Origin: Streptomyces anulatus
GTDB taxonomy: Bacteria > Actinomycetota > Actinomycetes > Streptomycetales > Streptomycetaceae
Length of the DNA: 64,000 nt
Assembly (NCBI RefSeq): GCF_014650675.1
Contig: NZ_BMVK01000022.1
Location: 1 to 64,000 of the forward strand
Reading direction: 5' to 3'
The position numbers and the translations under genes are program-made. Each line of letters opens with the position of its first letter. The first letter of the stretch is position 1. This document shows positions 59,471 through 64,000 of the stretch, in pieces. The notes below the pieces were generated by a model. The model was given only the letters and a program-made list of their open reading frames with translations, was not told the origin of the DNA and searched no databases.

Positions 59471-60934
59471 ATGGGCTTGGACATTCCCGGCGCAACCGGC
59501 TCGCGCCCGGACGCCGTCCCACTCGACGAGAGCGGGGCCGAGGATCTACTGCGCGGCATATGTTTCAAGACCGGCCCCCCTCGAACCGTCGGGGTGGAAC
59601 TCGAATGGCTCATCCACGACCGGGAACGACCTGACCTTCCGGTCGGCCGGGAACGGCTGGACAGCGCCGTCGAGGCGGTCCGTGCGCTGCCGCTGAGCGC
59701 GGCCCTGACATTCGAGCCGGGCGGGCAGCTGGAGCTCAGCTCGCAGCCGGCCGGCTCCCTGATGGAGTGCGTCGACACCACCGCGGCCGATCTGGCGGCG
59801 GTCCGCGCCTCGCTCGGCGCGGCGGGGCTCGCACCGGTCGGGCTCGGCGTCGATCCGTGGCAGCCGCCGCGCCGCAGGCTGCGGGAGCCGCGCTACGAGG
59901 CGATGGAGGCCGCTCTGGACCGTGCGGGGCCGGCCGGGCGGGCGATGATGTGCACCTCGGCGTCGGTCCAGGTCTGCCTGGACGCGGGCGAGGAGGAGCC
60001 GGGACCGCTCGGTTACGGACGGCGCTGGCAGCTCGCGCACCTGCTGGGCGCGGTGCTGGTGGCCGCGTTCGCGAATTCACCGTTCCAGCAGGGCCGCCGG
60101 ACCGGCTGGCGCTCCACCCGGCAGCAGCTGTGGGCCGACCTCGACCCGGGCCGGACCCTCGCACCGGGCTCCGGGCGCGCCCCCCGCGAGGCCTGGGCCG
60201 CGCATGTGCTGGACACGACCGTGCTGTGCATCCGGTGCGAGGAGGGCCCCTGGGACGTGCCGGAAGGGCTCACCTTCCGCGAGTGGATCCGTACCGGGTC
60301 GCCCCGGCCGCCGGTGCGGGCCGATCTCGACTACCACCTCACCACACTGTTCCCACCGATCCGGCCGCGCGGTCATCTCGAACTGCGCATGTTCGACGCG
60401 CAGAGCGGGCCCGACGGGTGGCTGGTGCCCCTCGCCGTCGCCACGGCCCTGTTCGACGATCCTGAGGCCGCCGAGACCGTGTACCGCGCCGTGAAGCCGC
60501 TGGCCGAGACAGCGGGCTCACCGGCCGCACCCCGCAATCCGCTCTGGACGACGGCCGCCCGCGAGGGGCTCGCCGACCCGGAACTGCGGGCCGCGGCCAC
60601 CGTCTGTTTCGCGGCGGCGCTCCCGGCGCTGGAGCGGATGGGGGCGAGCGGTGCGGTGCGCGACACCGTGGCCGCCTTCACCGACCGCTATGTCGCCCGG
60701 GGCCGATGTCCGGCCGACGACCTGCCCGAGCCGGGCGACCTGACCGGTCAGGGTCTGCTGACCGACCGGAGCCTGCTGACCGGTCCGAGCCGGCTGACCG
60801 GTCCGGTCCCGCCGGCCGGTCCCGATGTGCCGAGCGGGCCCGTCGACCGGCCCGCGCGCGGGCCCGAGCGCCTTGTCGCCGGGCCGACGATCCCGCCGAC
60901 CCCGCCGCGTCCCGGAAAGGCGGCCTCCGCATGA
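59471..60934 (+). CDS. egtA: EgtA, gamma-glutamylcysteine ligase of ergothioneine synthesis
   Basis: A 487-residue GCS2-type glutamate-cysteine ligase. It has GVELEWLIHD, FEPGGQLELSSQPA, DRAGPAGRAMMCTSASVQVCLDAG and the C-terminal RGHLELRMFDAQS. It makes gamma-glutamylcysteine, the sulfur donor for EgtB. AAGGAG lies 6 bases before ATG 59471. The last 45-50 residues are a Gly/Pro/Leu/Thr-rich repeat tail outside the enzyme fold. The stop overlaps egtB by ATGA. Confidence 0.93.
   Translation: MGLDIPGATGSRPDAVPLDESGAEDLLRGICFKTGPPRTVGVELEWLIHDRERPDLPVGRERLDSAVEAVRALPLSAALTFEPGGQLELSSQPAGSLMECVDTTAADLAAVRASLGAAGLAPVGLGVDPWQPPRRRLREPRYEAMEAALDRAGPAGRAMMCTSASVQVCLDAGEEEPGPLGYGRRWQLAHLLGAVLVAAFANSPFQQGRRTGWRSTRQQLWADLDPGRTLAPGSGRAPREAWAAHVLDTTVLCIRCEEGPWDVPEGLTFREWIRTGSPRPPVRADLDYHLTTLFPPIRPRGHLELRMFDAQSGPDGWLVPLAVATALFDDPEAAETVYRAVKPLAETAGSPAAPRNPLWTTAAREGLADPELRAAATVCFAAALPALERMGASGAVRDTVAAFTDRYVARGRCPADDLPEPGDLTGQGLLTDRSLLTGPSRLTGPVPPAGPDVPSGPVDRPARGPERLVAGPTIPPTPPRPGKAASA
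60737..60820 (+). repeat. Imperfect tandem CTGACCGGTC-type repeats in the egtA tail
   Basis: Four to five copies of a CTGACCGGTC/CTGACCGACC unit, each followed by a variable Leu-coding spacer, encode the repeated L-T-G or L-T-D motif at the EgtA C-terminus. They look like recent slippage or expansion. Confidence 0.6.
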
Positions 60935-62334
60935 CCGAGCACCGTGAAGACACCCGGCACCGCGAGCACTCCGACGCCTTCGATCCGGCGGGATCCAGCG
61001 CGTCGACCGGCTTCCCCGTCGCGCCCGGCATCGACCCCGAGGCCCTGCGGCGGCGCGCCCTCGACGCGCTGTTGTCCGCGCGCGAGCGCACCGCCCTGCT
61101 CACCGACAGCGTGGACGACGGTGAACTGACCGCCCAGCACTCCCCGTTGATGTCGCCGCTGGTCTGGGACCTGGCGCACATCGGCAACCAGGAGGAGCAG
61201 TGGCTGCTGCGCGCGGTCGGCGGCCGGGAGGCTCTGCGCCCGGAGATCGACGGGCTGTACAACGCCTTCGAGCACGCGCGCGCCTCGCGCCCCTCGCTGC
61301 CGTTGCTGGCCCCCGCCGAGGCCAGGACGTACGCCTCCGACGTACGGGGGCGGGCACTGGACCTGCTGGAGGGCACACCGCTGCACGAGGGCGGACGCCC
61401 GTTGGAGCGCGCCGGCTTCGCCTTCGGCATGATCGCGCAGCACGAACAGCAGCACGACGAGACAATGCTGATCACCCATCAGCTACGTGCGGGCCCGGCC
61501 GCGCTCACCGCGCCCGCCCCGCCCGCACCCGCCGACGCCGAGGGGCTCGCGGACGACGTCCTGGTTCCCGGGGGCCCGTTCACCATGGGGACCTCCGCCG
61601 AGCCGTGGGCCCTGGACAACGAGCGGCCCGCGCACCGGCGCGACGTGGCGGCGTTCCGCCTGGACACCTCTCCGGTCAGCTGCGGCGCCTACCTCCGGTT
61701 CATCGAGGACGGCGGGTATCGGAACGAGCGTTGGTGGGCACCCGAGGGCTGGGCGATGGTCCGTGAACACGAGCTGGCCGCACCGCTGTTCTGGCGACAG
61801 GAGGCCGGACAGTGGCTGCGCCGCCGGTTCGGGGTGACCGAGCCGGTGCCGGACGACGAGCCGGTGCTGCACGTCAGCTGGTACGAGGCGGACGCGTACG
61901 CCCGCTGGGCGGGGCGGCGGCTGCCCACGGAGAGCGAGTGGGAGAAGGCCGCCCGCCACGATCCCGCCTCCGGCCGCTCCCGGCGCTACCCGTGGGGCGA
62001 CGAGGACCCGACGCCGGAGCGGGCCAATCTGGGGCAGCGCCATCTGCGTCCCGCGCGGTCCGGGGCGTTTCCGGCGGGCCGGTCGCCGTTCGGGGCGGGG
62101 CAGTTGATCGGCGACGTGTGGGAGTGGACCTCCAGCGACTTCCTGCCCTATCCGGGGTTCGTCGCGTTCCCCTACCGCGAGTACTCGGAAGTGTTCTTCG
62201 GACCGGGGCACAAGGTGCTGCGCGGCGGCTCGTTCGCCGTGGGCGAGGTCGCCTGCCGGGGCACCTTCCGCAACTGGGACCTTCCGGTGCGTCGCCAGAT
62301 CTTCTCCGGATTCCGCACCGCGAGGGACGCCTGA
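60931..62334 (+). CDS. egtB: EgtB, hercynine oxygenase (ergothioneine sulfoxide synthase)
   Basis: A 467-residue iron enzyme. An N-terminal DinB-like domain carries the iron ligands H83 (WDLAHIGNQEEQW) and H171-x3-H175 in QHEQQHDET. A C-terminal FGE-sulfatase domain has LVPGGPFTMGTS, RLPTESEWEKAARHD and VWEWTSSDF. It couples hercynine with gamma-glutamylcysteine and oxygen. The N-terminal 35 residues are a disordered extension. Its start overlaps the egtA stop and its stop overlaps the egtC start. Confidence 0.95.
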   Translation: MTEHREDTRHREHSDAFDPAGSSASTGFPVAPGIDPEALRRRALDALLSARERTALLTDSVDDGELTAQHSPLMSPLVWDLAHIGNQEEQWLLRAVGGREALRPEIDGLYNAFEHARASRPSLPLLAPAEARTYASDVRGRALDLLEGTPLHEGGRPLERAGFAFGMIAQHEQQHDETMLITHQLRAGPAALTAPAPPAPADAEGLADDVLVPGGPFTMGTSAEPWALDNERPAHRRDVAAFRLDTSPVSCGAYLRFIEDGGYRNERWWAPEGWAMVREHELAAPLFWRQEAGQWLRRRFGVTEPVPDDEPVLHVSWYEADAYARWAGRRLPTESEWEKAARHDPASGRSRRYPWGDEDPTPERANLGQRHLRPARSGAFPAGRSPFGAGQLIGDVWEWTSSDFLPYPGFVAFPYREYSEVFFGPGHKVLRGGSFAVGEVACRGTFRNWDLPVRRQIFSGFRTARDA

Positions 62335-63089
62335 TGTGCCGTCATATCGCCTATGTGGGCGAGCCGGTGACACTCGGCGACATTCTTCTGCGGCCTCCGC
62401 ACGCTTTGGTGCGCCAGTCCTGGGCGCCGCGCCGCCAGCGTTACGGCACCGTGAACGCGGACGGTTTCGGGGTCGGTTGGTATGCGGACGGGGATCCGAT
62501 ACCCGGACGCTACCGCCGTCAGGGACCGATATGGGGCGACGAGACCTTCACCGATCTGGCCCGAGTGGTCCGCAGCACCGCGCTGCTCGCCGCCGTACGC
62601 GATGCCACCGAAGCGGGTGCGGACGGGGAGGCCGCGGCCGCGCCGTACACCGCCGGACGGCAGCTGTTCAGCCACAACGGGATGGTGCGCGGCTGGCCCG
62701 GCTCACTGGCCGGGGCGGCCGCCGCCCTGCCCGCCGAGAGGCTCCTGGCGCTGGCCGCGCGTAACGACTCGGCGCTGATCTGGGCGCTGATCCGCCATCG
62801 GACCGACGCCGGGGACGATGTGCCGCGCGCCGTCGCGGAGACCGTCCGCGAGGTCGCGGCCGCCGCGCCCGGCTCCCGGCTGAATCTGCTCCTCACCGAC
62901 GGGGAGACGATCACCGCGACCGCCTGGGGCGACACCCTCTGGTACCTCACGACGCCGGGCCGCCGCACCTCGGTCGCCTCGGAGCCGTACGACGACGACC
63001 CGCTCTGGCACGAGGTCCCCGACCGCACCCTGCTGGTCGCGACCTCCACGGACGTCCTGCTCACCCCGCTCAAGGAGCCCACCGCGTGA
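62334..63089 (+). CDS. egtC: EgtC, gamma-glutamyl hercynylcysteine sulfoxide amidohydrolase
   Basis: A 251-residue class II glutamine amidotransferase-like hydrolase with the N-terminal nucleophile Cys2 (MCRHIAYVG). NADGFGVGWY and FSHNGMVRGW follow. It removes glutamate from the EgtB product. The start overlaps the egtB stop (TGATG) and the stop overlaps egtD (GTGA), so the operon is translationally coupled. Confidence 0.95.
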   Translation: MCRHIAYVGEPVTLGDILLRPPHALVRQSWAPRRQRYGTVNADGFGVGWYADGDPIPGRYRRQGPIWGDETFTDLARVVRSTALLAAVRDATEAGADGEAAAAPYTAGRQLFSHNGMVRGWPGSLAGAAAALPAERLLALAARNDSALIWALIRHRTDAGDDVPRAVAETVREVAAAAPGSRLNLLLTDGETITATAWGDTLWYLTTPGRRTSVASEPYDDDPLWHEVPDRTLLVATSTDVLLTPLKEPTA

Positions 63090-64000
63090 GTCCCTTCCTG
63101 CTGACCCGCACCCTGCCGATGGACGCGACGGACGCGGCGCTGCGCGCCGACGTCCTCAGCGGCCTGACCCGGCATCCCAAGACCCTGCCGCCGAAGTGGT
63201 TCTACGACGCCCGCGGCAGCGAGCTGTTCGAGGAGATCACCCGGCTGCCGGAGTACTACCCGACCCGCGCGGAGCGCGAGATCCTCGCGGCGCGCGCGGA
63301 GGAGATCGCCGCGGCGTCGGGTGCCCGGACCGTGATCGAGCTGGGCTCGGGGTCGTCCGAGAAGACCCGTCATCTGCTGGACGTGCTCCCCGAGCTGCAC
63401 AGCTACGTCCCCGTGGACGTGAGCGAGAGCGCGCTGACGGGGGCGGCCGATTCGCTGCTCGCCGAGCACCCCGGCCTGTCCGTCCACGCGCTGATCGCGG
63501 ACTTCACCGGCGGCCTGGCCCTGCCGGGGACGCCGGGGCCCCGGCTGGTGGTGTTCCTGGGGGGCACGATCGGCAATCTGCTGCCGGAGGAGCGGGCGGC
63601 GTTCCTGCGGTCGGTGCGCTCGCTGCTCTCGCCCGGTGACGCGCTGCTCCTCGGCACGGACCTGGTGAAGGACGAGGAGACGCTGGTGGCCGCGTACGAC
63701 GACGCGGCCGGGGTGACGGCGGCCTTCAACAAGAACGTCCTGAACGTCGTCAACCGTGAGCTGGGGGCCGACTTCCCGCTCGACGACTTCGATCACCTCG
63801 CGGTGTGGAATCCGCGGGACCGGTGGATCGAGATGCGGCTGCGGGCCCGCCGGGCGCTGAGCGTCAAGATCCGGGAGCTGGACCTCGTGGTGCCGTTCGA
63901 GGCCGGTGAGGAGCTGCGTACGGAGGTGTCGGCGAAGTTCCGGCAGGAGGACGTCCGCGAGGAGCTGTCCGCCGCCGGTATGCGGCTGACTCAGTGGTGG
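63086..64000 (+). CDS. egtD: EgtD, histidine N-alpha-methyltransferase (C-terminus cut)
   Basis: 305 residues are visible of an expected 320 or so. The SAM-binding segment VIELGSGSSEKTRHLL, PKWFYDARGSELFEEITRLPEYYPTR near the start, FLGGTIGNL and FNKNVLNVVNRELGADF identify the family. It trimethylates histidine to hercynine. A GTG start overlaps the egtC stop. The window ends within the gene. Confidence 0.95.
   Translation, partial: MSPFLLTRTLPMDATDAALRADVLSGLTRHPKTLPPKWFYDARGSELFEEITRLPEYYPTRAEREILAARAEEIAAASGARTVIELGSGSSEKTRHLLDVLPELHSYVPVDVSESALTGAADSLLAEHPGLSVHALIADFTGGLALPGTPGPRLVVFLGGTIGNLLPEERAAFLRSVRSLLSPGDALLLGTDLVKDEETLVAAYDDAAGVTAAFNKNVLNVVNRELGADFPLDDFDHLAVWNPRDRWIEMRLRARRALSVKIRELDLVVPFEAGEELRTEVSAKFRQEDVREELSAAGMRLTQWW

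Noticed and set aside
60706..60930. N-terminal extension of EgtB to about 60706
   Set aside because: It lies in the egtA tail and is Arg/Pro/Asp-rich repeat translation. ATG 60931 gives the ATGA overlap and the expected N-terminus.
1..64000. tRNA or rRNA genes, CRISPR arrays, phage attachment sites
   Set aside because: I saw no cloverleaf-like tRNA sequence, no rRNA segments, no regularly spaced repeats and no integrase gene.

Overview
The window is high-GC actinobacterial DNA, almost certainly Streptomyces. Genes are dense and often start on GTG or overlap by ATGA, GTGA or TGATG. They include a GAF-SpoIIE-HATPase phosphatase, mycothiol-dependent-isomerase-like and SCO4225-like membrane proteins, and an ergothioneine operon. 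Gene functions are read from protein motifs; no database search was possible.

Region 1 (1-6434) holds a sulfide/persulfide handling operon (TauE/SafE exporter, rhodanese, MBL-fold/rhodanese fusion) behind a pair of CsoR-type palindromes. A GH15 glycosidase and an alpha-oxoamine synthase/methyltransferase pair follow. Region 2 (6407-16579) is a minus-strand exopolysaccharide operon (GT2 synthase, GalE, UDP-glucose dehydrogenase, UDP-glucuronate decarboxylase-like protein, beta-helix lipoprotein), followed by a membrane PAS-GGDEF-EAL protein for cyclic-di-GMP. A divergent TetR regulator probably faces the operon promoter. Region 3 (17513-22219) has two unrecognised proteins, a Rieske oxygenase, a long AT-richer gap and an AraC-type regulator with an N-terminal HTH.

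Region 4 (22243-33072) is the centrepiece: an enediyne core cassette in canonical order, unbL-unbV-unbU-pksE-tebC, plus a coupled flavin reductase. The PKS reads KS-AT-ACP-KR-DH-PPTase with all key residues visible. None of the usual enediyne maturation genes (P450, epoxide hydrolase, sugar or aromatic side-chain genes, apoprotein) is visible nearby, so the product is uncertain.

Region 5 (33334-42157) has a divergent DUF899 thioredoxin-like gene. A second minus-strand operon follows: small ABM-like protein, MFS exporter, two SRPBCC proteins, SDR, methyltransferase, secreted beta-propeller. An HxlR regulator and an unrecognised 398-aa protein come next. A related AT-rich motif lies before the operon, at the HxlR start and before the 398-aa gene, suggesting one HxlR regulon beside the enediyne genes. 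The SRPBCC pair is a candidate for CalC-like self-protection.

Region 6 (42304-54029) contains an ABC1-family kinase, a DinB-type isomerase/AhpD pair and two membrane proteins. A two-component system with an internally duplicated histidine kinase lies between two SCO4225-like paralogues. A decayed IS3 transposase lies next to a peptidase fragment, and a SpoIIE-type phosphatase follows. Region 7 (54348-64000) has a flavoprotein disulfide reductase divergent from a thioredoxin, a LacI regulator, a PemK-like protein, a bacterial-type PARG/macrodomain protein and egtABCD, with egtD cut by the window edge.
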